Part shown: positions 31,556 through 40,884 of the stretch, piece after piece | Layout of the letters: each line of letters begins with the position of its first letter | Numbering within the stretch: position 1 is the first letter of the stretch | Origin: Pinguiococcus pyrenoidosus | Lineage: Eukaryota > Sar > Pinguiophyceae > Pinguiochrysidales > Pinguiochrysidaceae | Reading direction: 5' to 3' | DNA length: 64,000 nt | Assembly: GCA_019677205.1 (NCBI GenBank) | Contig: JAAMXY010001303.1 | Span: forward strand, 2,143-66,142 | Notes under the pieces: model-generated | Seen by the model: only the letters and a program-made list of their open reading frames with translations | Told to the model about the DNA's origin: nothing | The model's database searches: none | Made by a program: the position numbers and the translations under genes

Positions 31556-33148
31556 CTACACGGCGTCTTCGTCGAAGCGCCTTCCCGAGCGCTCGTTCTC
31601 TTCAACTGCCCGGGCATACAGCATGTCCAGGATACCGCCGATTCGGAGCAGATGATCTTTCGACACAGCTTGATGCTCAGCCTCGTCCGCCTCTTCGGCG
31701 AGGTCTGTGTAGTAAAAGTGCAATCCATTCGAGAATCTCGACGCCGTTCTTGAGTAGGTCGAGTAGTCGCTGAGGAGGACGTCGGCGACCATCATGTTGT
31801 AGAGCGTCGACAGAGCATCGCTGTTCCCCATCTGCTGAGCTCGCTGCATTTCACACTCGGGATCGGTGTTCTGCAGGTCGCAGAAGGGCGCAATCTGCGG
31901 TATGAGGACGGCCTCTATGGGCTTCAGCGCATCCTTCCAAGTCTCCATGGGAAAGATGTCCAGCTCCTGATTCCCAGTCTCTGGATCCAACCTCGCTTCT
32001 GATGCCAGGTACACAGCGAAGGTATACTTGGTGTTGGCGCAGACCGTGCTGCTTCCCGTTGCGGAAGCAGCGCAAGAACTTCTTAACAGCGTTCCTGCCG
32101 TTTCTACATCCTTGACGAACGATCGAAGCGCCTTTTCGACCATTTGATCGCTTGTGTAGTGCTTCATGTTCGTATGCCTCTTGGACGAGACGTCGCCGCG
32201 ACGGACGTGGAAGACGATCCTCACGAGGATGCCGCCTGCAGTTGGAGACGGAGCGTCCCACAGAAGCAGCTTTCGGTAGCCTCGCTCAGCCTCGCCCTTG
32301 TAAAACTTGCCGGTGCGCGTCATGTGCCCCAACACCTGGACGTCCTCGGGAAACCTGAGTGCCTGGAATGGTTCCACCGCCTTGGAGGTCACCTCGCACA
32401 GGTAGCTGGCCGGACACTCTTCCGGCGGACTGACGACAACCCTCGCCATCGTCCCATTGACCTCCTTCTTGCCCATGACCCGCACGATCGTCTTCTTGCC
32501 ACCCGGGTACATGGCGTCGGGGAACTTGGGCTGGTCGCAGCCTCTGTGGAAGCCCAGCAGACTGGTGACGTTCGTGGCGAAGGCCTTGGAGCTCTCGTGG
32601 CTGAAGGCCCTCGGCGGCTCGAAGTAGAAGCGACAGCCGCTGCCGAGAGCGAGCACATGCATCTCGGTGGCGATGGAGTACATGGATCCCAGGCCGTCTC
32701 GCTTGAGCACTCCGTGCACGGCACACTTCCTGTCCGTCGCCGTGCAACCTGCTGCCTCCTCGGCCGCTCTCTTGGCTCCAGCATAGAAGACGCGCCGCCG
32801 CTCATGCACGCAGCGCGTCGACAGCTCCACTCCAGCGCTGCTGTCGTCCCGCAGAGCCCTTCCAATGCTGTCGACGTACCAACTGCGGCAGTCCTCCAGC
32901 AGAGCCGCGTACGTCGCCGCAGTCTCGAACAGCGCCCTGTGGGTGATTCGCTCTTCTGGCCTCAGCATGATGATGGGGGGCTCTCTACCCCACTTGGGCG
33001 GCTCTGGGCACGGCGGTGCGCAGTGCTGCATCTCCGGCACGGCAGCGCTGGAGGAAGAGATGGTCTTCAGTGCTGCCGCCGGAAGGACAAAAGCGGCGAA
33101 GAGCCACCCACGGTGGCGATGCCTCCGCCGCCCAGGTGATGGAGGCAT
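31556..33148 (-). CDS. Secretory-pathway fucosyltransferase-like protein, copy A
   Basis: A single exon of 530 residues from the chosen Met. An N-terminal hydrophobic segment after Arg/His residues (GWLFAAFVLPAAALKTI) suggests a type II membrane anchor or signal. The mid-region has DGLGSMYSIATEMHVLALGSGCRFYF. The sequence ILVRIVFHVRRGDVS at about 308-322 carries HxRRGD, the GDP-fucose-binding motif of alpha-1,2/alpha-1,6 fucosyltransferases (GT11/GT23/NodZ). ADVLLSDYSTYSRTASRFSNG near the C-terminus resembles the family's later Ser-rich motif. A Golgi glycan-modifying role is likely. It is a close paralog of the next gene, on the same strand. The frame is open upstream to 33520, but that part overlaps repeats and is not shared with the paralog. 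Confidence 0.7.
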   Translation of the reverse strand: MPPSPGRRRHRHRGWLFAAFVLPAAALKTISSSSAAVPEMQHCAPPCPEPPKWGREPPIIMLRPEERITHRALFETAATYAALLEDCRSWYVDSIGRALRDDSSAGVELSTRCVHERRRVFYAGAKRAAEEAAGCTATDRKCAVHGVLKRDGLGSMYSIATEMHVLALGSGCRFYFEPPRAFSHESSKAFATNVTSLLGFHRGCDQPKFPDAMYPGGKKTIVRVMGKKEVNGTMARVVVSPPEECPASYLCEVTSKAVEPFQALRFPEDVQVLGHMTRTGKFYKGEAERGYRKLLLWDAPSPTAGGILVRIVFHVRRGDVSSKRHTNMKHYTSDQMVEKALRSFVKDVETAGTLLRSSCAASATGSSTVCANTKYTFAVYLASEARLDPETGNQELDIFPMETWKDALKPIEAVLIPQIAPFCDLQNTDPECEMQRAQQMGNSDALSTLYNMMVADVLLSDYSTYSRTASRFSNGLHFYYTDLAEEADEAEHQAVSKDHLLRIGGILDMLYARAVEENERSGRRFDEDAV

Positions 33149-33566
33149 GCTGCCTAGGAAGGGAACAAGGAGGACAGGCACTTGGTCGCAAGTTGAACGC
33201 TCGCCAAAGAGCTCCGGATCCGTGAGCGGCGTGGGAAGATCCGTGAAGGCGCGGACGCTTCTTGTTGTGATTGCTGGTGCTGCTCTCGCCGATCTTGTCT
33301 TGTTGGGGTCGTTGCCGTGGATCCTGGCGGCACTGTATGTACGTTGTGATTCTGTATCGTGTCCATGCGAAGCGCCAAGGCAGCGATGAGAAGCGTGGAG
33401 AACGAGCGACTGTGAGGCGTTCGCATGGACACGATACAGAAGCGTGGAGAACGAGCGACTGTGAGGCGTCTGATCTGCGTCGAGGAGGCAAAGACGAGGC
33501 AACAGCGCGGAGGCAGCCAAGCTTCATCACTTTTGTCAAGTTGCTCTTCTGCTTTCGCGCGCGCCC
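33149..33566. other. Spacer between tandem paralogs with inverted and direct repeats
   Basis: This 418-bp spacer holds a 21-bp perfect inverted repeat interleaved with a 32-bp direct repeat (listed separately). It is the promoter region of the downstream copy A. Confidence 0.6.
33351..33469. repeat. Interleaved inverted repeat (21 bp) and direct repeat (32 bp)
   Basis: Positions 33351-33371 (tctgtatcgtgtccatgcga plus a) are perfectly complementary to 33420-33440. The 32-nt block starting agaagcgtggagaacgagcg occurs at 33389-33420 and again at 33438-33469. So the second direct-repeat copy overlaps the end of the right arm. This could be a small foldback element or a local template-switch scar. 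Confidence 0.93.
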
Positions 33567-35111
33567 TCAGTCTGCCACGCTCTGTTCCGAGTCCTGCACG
33601 TGCTCGGCACTCAGAGCAAAGAGCATGTCAATGATGCTGCCGAGGCGCAGCGCATGATTCCTCGACATGTCCGGTGTGGCTTCCCTCCGCAGGTCCGAGT
33701 AGTAGAACTGCAGCCCCTCCGAGAACCTCGACGCCGATCTCGGAAAGGTGGAGTAGTCCCCCAGAAGCACGTCGGCCTGTATCATGTTGTACAGGGTGCT
33801 TATGGCGTCATTGTCACCCAGCTTCAGCATGCAGTCCTTGTCCACCTTCACGCCGCAATATGGCGCGACCTGTGGACGCAGCGCGCCGCCAACGCGCTTC
33901 AGGACCTTCTTCCAGGCCTCGATGTCAAAGATGCCCAAGTCAACATCCCCCTTCGCGTCCAGCGGCGCCTCGGACGCGAGGAACGCAACGAAGAAGAAGT
34001 CCCGGTGCGCACACACCCGTGCCGGGGCGCCGTTATGGGACTGGCAAGACTCCGCGATCAGCTTCAGCGCAAGCTCAAAATCGGCGACGAGCACCTCTAG
34101 GGCTCTCTGGATGTCGACGTTCTCCGTGTAGTGCTTCTTATTCTTTGCCGTCGAGACGTCACCCCGTCGGACGTGAAGGAGGATTCGCACCAGGATCTTC
34201 CCACTTGGCACCGGCGGAGGCTGCCACAGGAGCTGCTCTCGATAGTTGTACTCCTGCTCCCGCCGCAGGAACTTGCCCCGCCGGATCATGTGCCCAAGAG
34301 CCTGTATCTCGTCCGGGAAGCGGAGGGCCTGGAAAGGCTCCACAGCCTTGGACGCCACCGCGCAGAAGGTGCTCATGGGGCATTCCTCCGGCTCGTTCAC
34401 CACGGCTCGCTGCCCGGTTCCTTGGAAGTCTTCATCAAGGACGCGGACGATCTCTTTGACGCCGCCGGTGTAGTTCTTGGCCAGGTCCTCCGGCTCTGCG
34501 TCCGCTTCGCAGCCATCATTGAAAGCCAGCAGGTTGCCCACGTCCGACACGAAGGTCTTGCCCGTGCCGTGCGCATGGTGGCCGGGCGTCAGGAAATAGT
34601 AGCGGCAGCCGGAGCCCAGCGCGAGCAGATGCATCTCGGTGGCGATGGAGTAGAAGGAGCCGAGGCCGTCGTGCTTCTTCACGGCGGCCATGATGGCACA
34701 CTGCTTGGACGTCTCGATGCAGCCCACGTTGTCGGCGGCCACCTGCCGCGCTTGCGTGTAGAAGAAGCGACGCCGCTTGACGACACACTTGGCGTTGAAA
34801 GGCACGCCCGTGGGCGCCCTGCCCTCGCTGGCCTTCAGGATCTTCCGCACGTACCACTCCCGGCAGGTCTCGACCATCTCCACGTACTCCGCGGCTTTCT
34901 CGAAGGCCCACGGCTGCGTGTCGCGGTCCGGAGGAGCCAGCATGCGGACCGGCGGCGCTCTTCCCCACATGAGCGGCTCCGGACACGGCTCCTTGCAGTG
35001 CCGCAGCTCGGGCACCTCTCCCTCCGGGGCCGACATGGTGGTCTGGGACCCGACCGGGATGCAGAGCAGCAGCAAGAAGGGCCATGCGACGAACCTTCGT
35101 CTTGCTGCCAT
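33567..35111 (-). CDS. Secretory-pathway fucosyltransferase-like protein, copy B
   Basis: A single exon of 514 residues. The N-terminus is a signal peptide (MAARRRFVAWPFLLLLCIPVGSQ). It aligns along its length with copy A: HCKEPCPEP, HDGLGSFYSIATEMHLLALGSGCRYYF, SKAVEPFQALRFPDEIQALGHM, the HVRRGDVS motif at about 313-320, and ADVLLGDYSTFPRSASRFSEG. A conserved set of Cys residues suggests disulphides in the ER/Golgi lumen. The copies are clearly diverged but keep all motifs, so both are probably active. HxRRGD is the basis for the fucosyltransferase call; donor and acceptor are unproven. Confidence 0.7.
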   Translation of the reverse strand: MAARRRFVAWPFLLLLCIPVGSQTTMSAPEGEVPELRHCKEPCPEPLMWGRAPPVRMLAPPDRDTQPWAFEKAAEYVEMVETCREWYVRKILKASEGRAPTGVPFNAKCVVKRRRFFYTQARQVAADNVGCIETSKQCAIMAAVKKHDGLGSFYSIATEMHLLALGSGCRYYFLTPGHHAHGTGKTFVSDVGNLLAFNDGCEADAEPEDLAKNYTGGVKEIVRVLDEDFQGTGQRAVVNEPEECPMSTFCAVASKAVEPFQALRFPDEIQALGHMIRRGKFLRREQEYNYREQLLWQPPPVPSGKILVRILLHVRRGDVSTAKNKKHYTENVDIQRALEVLVADFELALKLIAESCQSHNGAPARVCAHRDFFFVAFLASEAPLDAKGDVDLGIFDIEAWKKVLKRVGGALRPQVAPYCGVKVDKDCMLKLGDNDAISTLYNMIQADVLLGDYSTFPRSASRFSEGLQFYYSDLRREATPDMSRNHALRLGSIIDMLFALSAEHVQDSEQSVAD

Positions 35112-36125
35112 CGCACAACGTGTGAAGAAGCGTCGAGATCTCTCCTCTGCGGCACCGAAGCAGAACTTTTTTCCTCTAGAGGCGTCGACCTTGCAAGCGA
35201 TCCAATCTGCTTTGCAACGCTGCGGAGGGGGAAAAGAGGGCCGCAGTGGCCGCAGTGGCCGCAGTGCGCGCGCGAAAGCTTTGCGTTCTGTCGATCGGGC
35301 AAAAGCTCGAAGCCCTGGCGTTGGCGCTCCATCGAACAGCTGAGCAGGAGGTGGCGGATACCGAACATTCGGAGTATACCGACTGTTGCTCTTGTCTTCC
35401 TAAAGCGCCATGTCCTAAAGCGCTCATGTTGCCATCGAATTCGAAGGAAGCGGAGGCTGGCTTGGCGCGACAGGATGTCGGGGTCTGCCGTTCATGCCTT
35501 AGAAACCCTTTTCAGCATTCAGCTGCATGAGCATCTCTGGGGTGAAGCCCTACGGGCCGTCCGAAGGGGAAATTGCCTGCACCAGATGCGTGTTGACTCT
35601 TGTCTGAGTACGTTGAATACATGTTCAGCCGACCTGGGTAGCCCAGCGCTGTCGCTATGTCACCCTCTCTCCCAAACTACTTTCTCTATGCGTGTGGCTG
35701 AATGCTTCACTGATTCTGTTTCTGAGCTTCCGGACGTAGCCTTCACCTTTGGAGGCTCATAGCTCGCAATAGGTTGTAGTCTCCTTAGGACTCTGATATC
35801 AATGCATCTTCTTCTTCGACAGGACCGAGGAGCTTCGGGCGTTCTGCTCCTTCCGAGAGGGTGACGATTCTTGCACTGTCCAGTTCGTCCAGATCTTTCT
35901 TCTACTACTTCACCGACCTGGAGACGAGCGCCGGATGCGTCCTGCCGTAGAGTACGAAGGCTGGAACGGTGCAGGACCTCGTGGATGCGAAAGTGACGGG
36001 GAAGGAGCGCATGCCTGCAGTTGCACGGCCCGGACGTCAGCGAGCGTGGCAAAGAATGGCAAGCTTCCTATGCATTCCTTCCTGGCTCTATCCTTCTCTC
36101 CCTGTCGCGCCTCCGTCCTTCCACC
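35112..36125. other. Intergenic kilobase, no gene recognised
   Basis: This lies upstream of glycosyltransferase copy B and downstream of the IFT56 stop. A short plus-strand frame near 35883-35949 reads SFFYYFTDLE, faintly like the FYYTDL end of the neighbouring glycosyltransferases, and may be a relic of a third copy. Otherwise I see nothing. Confidence 0.5.
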
Positions 36126-37838
36126 CTACGCTGGGAGAAGGATATCGTTGTCACCACACCACTTCTTGATGGTGCGCATCATGTACTCGACTTGAGGATT
36201 GGTGTTGGTGCGGACCATGGCGAGGGCCTCCACCATGTCAGACTTGGAGGCCTTCCCGGCCACCAGCAGCTGGAAGACGCCAATGCACGCCCCCCGCTTG
36301 CCCTCCCAGTACTCGGGATCGGGGTCCATCCGCTCCAGCACGTCGAAGGCCTTGGTCGCGTACAGGAAGTGGCCCATGCGGTAGCAATCGTTGGCGATGA
36401 GATGCAGAAGGTTGAGGGAGTCGCTGCTGTTCTCGGTCTTCAGGTACAGCTCCCAGGAGTTGCGCGGGTTGCCGTTCATGATGTAGCACCTCGCCAGCCA
36501 GGAGATGAACACGAAGCTCTTCTTGTAGCTCTCGTTGTGGATCAGCAGCAGCGCCTCCTCGGCCGCTTTGTAGTTCCCCCGCGCGGCCAGCGCGATGCCG
36601 TGGTTCCAGTTGAAGTCGTCGTCGTTGTACATGTACGTCTTGATGCTGTTGAGGTAGATGTTCACGTCGTCGAACTGCTTGAGCAGGAAGAAGCACGACG
36701 CCATGCACTGCCGACCGGGAATGGTGTCGCATTCCGACGCCGACGCGCCCACCAGCTGGAAGTACTGCTGCGCATTCTTGAGGTGCTTGACCGAGCCGCT
36801 CGCCTGCCCGACAGACGCGTTCACGACGCCCTTCAGGATGTACTCCTGCGGCGTCGTGGGCTCCACGTCCTTGATGAGCTCCCAGGCCTCGGAGATGCCA
36901 TCACTGTTGCTGCTACTGTCGGCCGTCTGTAACTCGCGACCGCGTTTGAGATGATAGATCACGAGATTGAGCCTGGCCTGCGGGATCGTCTCCAGCAGCC
37001 CGGGAAGTTTCTGCAGCGCGTGGTGGCCGCTGTTGAACACCACCGTGTTGTGCTTGATGAGGTCGTGGGCCGCCGAGTGGTGCCCTTGGTCCACGAGCAC
37101 CTTGAGCACCTGGTACGCTGCCTTGCCATTGTACAGCTTGAAGTGGTTGCACGCCTTGAGGTTGATGGCAAACGCGGACTTCGGGAAGGCCTGCAGGTAG
37201 ACGGCGAGGATCTCGAGGCTGACGTCGTAGTAGTCCAGCTTGTAGTAGCACATCGCGACGTACACGTTCAGCGCGAGGTCTTCCCGGTTCTCGAGGAGCA
37301 GGCCTTTGTAGATGTCCGTGGCCTCCTGAAAGTGGCTCCGCAGGTAGTGGATCGCCGCCAGGGACAGCTGATCGCCCTTGTCGTCGTTGTTGATGCGGTG
37401 GTGGTACTTCATCAGCTCCTCCTCGTCGTTGAGGCGGTGCGCCAGGTGGAAGAGAAGGCGATTCCGCAGCAAGCCGTCAGGCCCTTTGAGCGCCGATTCC
37501 TTGGCGCGCTCGAACATTTGCATGTAAAACAGGCAGCAGGCCTCGTAGAGGTGAGCCCTCTGCGCGTTCTTGCCCGAGCTGGCGGAAACCAGCTCCTGGT
37601 AGCAGCCGAAAGCCCGGTGAAAGTCCGCCAGGTGAAAAGCGCAGTAGCCCGCCCACATGAGATTCTCCGCCTTCTCCCCGGTGCCGGACTTAATGTTGAA
37701 GTCCACCAGGGCCAGGGCGCCCGTGAAGTCACGCGCCTTGATGTACTCCTCGAGAGACGTCATCGAAGACCGAAAAGCTCCCGAGGAGCCGCGCGGTGCG
37801 GCCTCCTTGCTCTGCAAACGACTCGTCGGCGCCAGCAT
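36126..37838 (-). CDS. IFT56: Intraflagellar transport protein IFT56 (TTC26/DYF-13)
   Basis: A single exon of 570 residues, the normal size. TPR-type helices run the whole length. Family-diagnostic blocks are LEEYIKARDFTGALALVDF near the start, WAGYCAFHLADFHRAF, SFVFISWLARCYIMNGNPRNSWELYLK, LHLIANDCYRMGHFLYATKAFDVLERMDPDPEYWEGKRGACIG, and VEYMMRTIKKW at the end. IFT56 is an IFT-B subunit needed to bring motility proteins into cilia, so this organism makes a flagellum at some stage. The start at 37838 was chosen by analogy with family N-termini; the frame is open 25 codons further upstream. Confidence 0.96.
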   Translation of the reverse strand: MLAPTSRLQSKEAAPRGSSGAFRSSMTSLEEYIKARDFTGALALVDFNIKSGTGEKAENLMWAGYCAFHLADFHRAFGCYQELVSASSGKNAQRAHLYEACCLFYMQMFERAKESALKGPDGLLRNRLLFHLAHRLNDEEELMKYHHRINNDDKGDQLSLAAIHYLRSHFQEATDIYKGLLLENREDLALNVYVAMCYYKLDYYDVSLEILAVYLQAFPKSAFAINLKACNHFKLYNGKAAYQVLKVLVDQGHHSAAHDLIKHNTVVFNSGHHALQKLPGLLETIPQARLNLVIYHLKRGRELQTADSSSNSDGISEAWELIKDVEPTTPQEYILKGVVNASVGQASGSVKHLKNAQQYFQLVGASASECDTIPGRQCMASCFFLLKQFDDVNIYLNSIKTYMYNDDDFNWNHGIALAARGNYKAAEEALLLIHNESYKKSFVFISWLARCYIMNGNPRNSWELYLKTENSSDSLNLLHLIANDCYRMGHFLYATKAFDVLERMDPDPEYWEGKRGACIGVFQLLVAGKASKSDMVEALAMVRTNTNPQVEYMMRTIKKWCGDNDILLPA

Positions 37839-38462
37839 TCTGCCAACCAGCTGCACCCTCAGGGACTCCCGCAGGCGTCTGCCATCTGCTTGAACGCCCC
37901 TTGACCCCCGCAACTCCAGCGCATCGTGGGTAAAATGTGCAGAAAGGCGTCTCCCACCCGAACGCGGTCAAATCGCCCTTGCAGGCGACGCGCTGGGCGA
38001 GGCCGGCGGCGTTCCCGAGCCCGGCCGCAGCCGGCTGCAGCCGGGATATTCAAAACCCCGTGCGAATGCCGGCATCCGTCCGGGAAAAAGCGAATCTCGC
38101 TGAACAAAGCGGTCAGCAGGCATCCCGGATTCCGGATTCTCGTTCCCCACCAACCGGACGCCCCGATTCAGGGAAAGGTCCCGGAACCAGCAGGATCAGA
38201 CAGCGGCGCTAGTGCTGTAGCAACGGTTTCAGATTCGATGCCCAGGGATCTCGTCTCCGTCCGCCAGAAAGGCGACGTGGAGCACTTAAACACGCCTTCG
38301 GATCTGAAGCCAGCGCGAATCAACTACGTTGCGGTCTTGAAGTGCGTCTCACTTCCACTCGAAACGTTGATCCGCTGACTTTTCCGCCCCAATTCGACGC
38401 AGACGACACAACCAAACCTGAGCGCCGCGAAACTCGCTACTGTAAAGCCCCGCAACCTCGGT
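37839..38462. other. Divergent intergenic region (IFT56 / CDPK)
   Basis: This 624-bp head-to-head gap has a ttttccgccc stretch near 38380 resembling a weak E2F-like site. No gene or RNA was seen. Confidence 0.5.
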
Positions 38463-40444
38463 ATGCGCTCCGCCGCGCGCATGTGGCGCTCCGCGCAGCC
38501 GCTGGCGATCCGGTGCCTGCGCGCGCGCGACACAACAAACGAGCGGGCGCACTCTGTGTGGCTGGGCGCGGCGGCTGTCGCCGCCGCCGCCGCCGCCACG
38601 GCCGCTTCGCCCGCGGAGAGCCGCGAGGACCACGCGGTGCAGGCCGCCAAGGAGTTTCGCGACCGCTACGTGATCTTCGGGAAGAAGCACCTGGGCACTG
38701 GCGTCGCGGCCAAGGTGTTCCGCGGGCAGTGCCGCTTCACGAGAGAACCGGTGGCGATCAAGGTGTTCAAGCGCTGCGAGTCGGACCAGGAGCAGAGCAT
38801 CTTGTTGGACATGCTGAACACGGAGGTGCACCTCATGCACCGCGTGGGCCGCCACAAGAACGTGGTGGGCCTCCGAGGCCACTACGACGGCTGCGGGAAA
38901 CCCATCCGCATGCCGGATGGCACCACGCTGGACGGCGAGTCGGACGTGCTCGTGCTCGATCTGGCCGAGGGAGGGGAGCTCTTCGAGCTGGTCGCGAACC
39001 ACGGCTCGCTGCTGGAGGACGAGGCGCTCACGATTGTCAAGGACATCCTCCGCGGCATGCGCCACCTGCACTCGCGGGGTGTCGTGCACCTTGACCTCAA
39101 GCCCGAGAACTTGCTCCTTGCAAGGCCTGTTGGTACGCATCCTGATGGGTCTCGCGTTCAATGCTCCTTGGCGCACAGATATGGATTACCGATCGCGATC
39201 TGCAGGCACCGTAAGGGCGGAAGAGAACCACATCAAGATCGCGGACTTTGGAGTGTCCCGCGTGCTGGCCCCGGGCGCCAGCACCCAGGGGTCAGCTGGC
39301 ACCATCGCCTACTGGGCCCCGGAAATGGTCAAGCACAGGAAGTGGGACCATGCCGTGGACATGTGGGCCGTCGGTTGCCTCATATACATCCTGCTCTGCG
39401 GGGCGCATCCTTTTGATTTGGAGGGCAACGCGACGGACACGGAGGTATGCGGGGACCAAGCGTCGCGTTGCTGCCGGAACCCCGGCGTCCACAACCGCCC
39501 ACTGATTCCTGAACCTATCCAAACAGGTTTCAAAGCGGGTAGGAGCGGGGGATCGCTCGTGGGAAAACGATACGTACTTCCGGATCTTGAGTCCGCAGGC
39601 CAAGAGCCTCATCCGCGGCCTTCTGGAGCCAAATCCCAGAAGGCGCCTCACTGCGTCTCAGGCCCTGCATCACGAGTGGTGCAACCTGAAGAGCGCCACT
39701 CCCGCGTTCCTTGACTTTGGAATTGCGACTGCGGCCGAGGATGGGGCAAAGGAAGTCTCCCGGCTTGCACCGGAATCCCGGCGGAACACCAGATTGCGTG
39801 GCTTCAACAATCTGCAGAAGGTGCGCCCGAAGATCCTGGCCGTCTTGGCGGGCCAGCGGCTCGCGAGCAGTGCCGAAGCAGGCCTCGCGCCCATCCCGAT
39901 CGCGTCATCGGCTTCGGCTTCCAACGTACGGCGGCTGACGACGAAGCTGCCGACCAACCCAGAAGACGTTTGGACAACGAAGAGCATCGACGCAGATGTC
40001 GCAGAGGTGTACGGAGAGATCTTCCGCGCTATCGACCGCGATCACAACGGCGAGATCAGCGTGGAGGAGCTGAAGGGAGCCTTTGAGATGCTGGGGCAGA
40101 ACGTGACGGACAAGGAGATCGCACGGATGATGAAGGACGGCGACGTCACGAAGAGCAACGCCTTGTCGTTCGACGAGTTCATCAGCCTCGTCGTCAAGCG
40201 CCTCGGCCACGTCGAGCCGACGTCTGTCGAGCTGCTGAGAAGGACGTTCAACTTCTTTGATGCAGGCGGCACGGGCTTCATCACTGCTGAGACGCTGCAG
40301 CACATGCTGTCTGTCATGGGCGAGGACATCAGCGTGGAAGACGCAAACACCATCATCCGCTACTGCGACTCGAATGGAGACGGCAAGATCGAATTCGACG
40401 AGTTCAAGCAGCTGATCGAGAAACTCATGGCGTATAAGGAATAG
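38463..40444 (+). CDS. Calcium-dependent protein kinase (CDPK-like) with EF-hands
   Basis: Exons 38463-39132, 39206-39444 and 39527-40444 give 608 residues. The kinase domain starts near residue 68 (HLGTGVAAKVFRG, VAIKVFK) and has HLDLKPENL at 209-216, DFGVSRVL and GTIAYWAPEM. The catalytic-loop Arg of HRD is Leu, so it is a non-RD kinase. An autoinhibitory-type junction precedes four EF-hands: EF1 (DRDHNGEISVEE) and EF4 (DSNGDGKIEFDE) are canonical, while EF2 and EF3 lack standard Ca2+ ligands. The N-terminus is not a myristoylation site. It is Arg-rich then Ala-rich and hydrophobic (AAAVAAAAAATAAS), suggesting an organelle presequence or membrane anchor. CDPKs occur in plants, green algae, alveolates and some other protists. 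Confidence 0.92.
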
Positions 40445-40884
40445 TGCATCCTCAAGGCTGTCCAGATGTTAGATGGAGCGGTACAAGCGGCGGGCGGAGA
40501 CGGGTCTTGTCCGCGTATTTTTGATGACTTTTAATCCCCAATCTCGTGGATTTACGACTCTCGTGTTTCGTGACCACGGTCGTCGCTGCACTGAGCGCCG
40601 CCGAGGGAACCTCTCGGCACTGAGAAAGATCGCGAACGCTTGGTGAAGCGAAGATGCTCTGGTTCTCCCTTCCTGGGGCCTTCGTGTCCAATTGGCGCGC
40701 TTCTAATTTTGTAGGCCTTCCCCCCCCTTCCTTTTGGCCCATCGCTTTTTATCAAGTAGCCTACTGCCAGATGATACTGCAAGAGTCGCAGAGTACCAGA
40801 AAGGACGTTAACGCTTCGTTCATCGACTGACAGCCCGACCTGGACTTGACGGTCTGCGAGTCCGACCTGCCACTTTGTCAATCA
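40445..40884. other. Convergent intergenic region
   Basis: Tail-to-tail gap between the CDPK and PhoD-like genes. No features seen. Confidence 0.5.

Noticed and set aside
34131-35762. 543-codon plus-strand frame opposite glycosyltransferase copy B
   Set aside because: It is Leu/Arg/His-rich antisense of a gene with a paralog on the minus strand; it has no recognisable motif.
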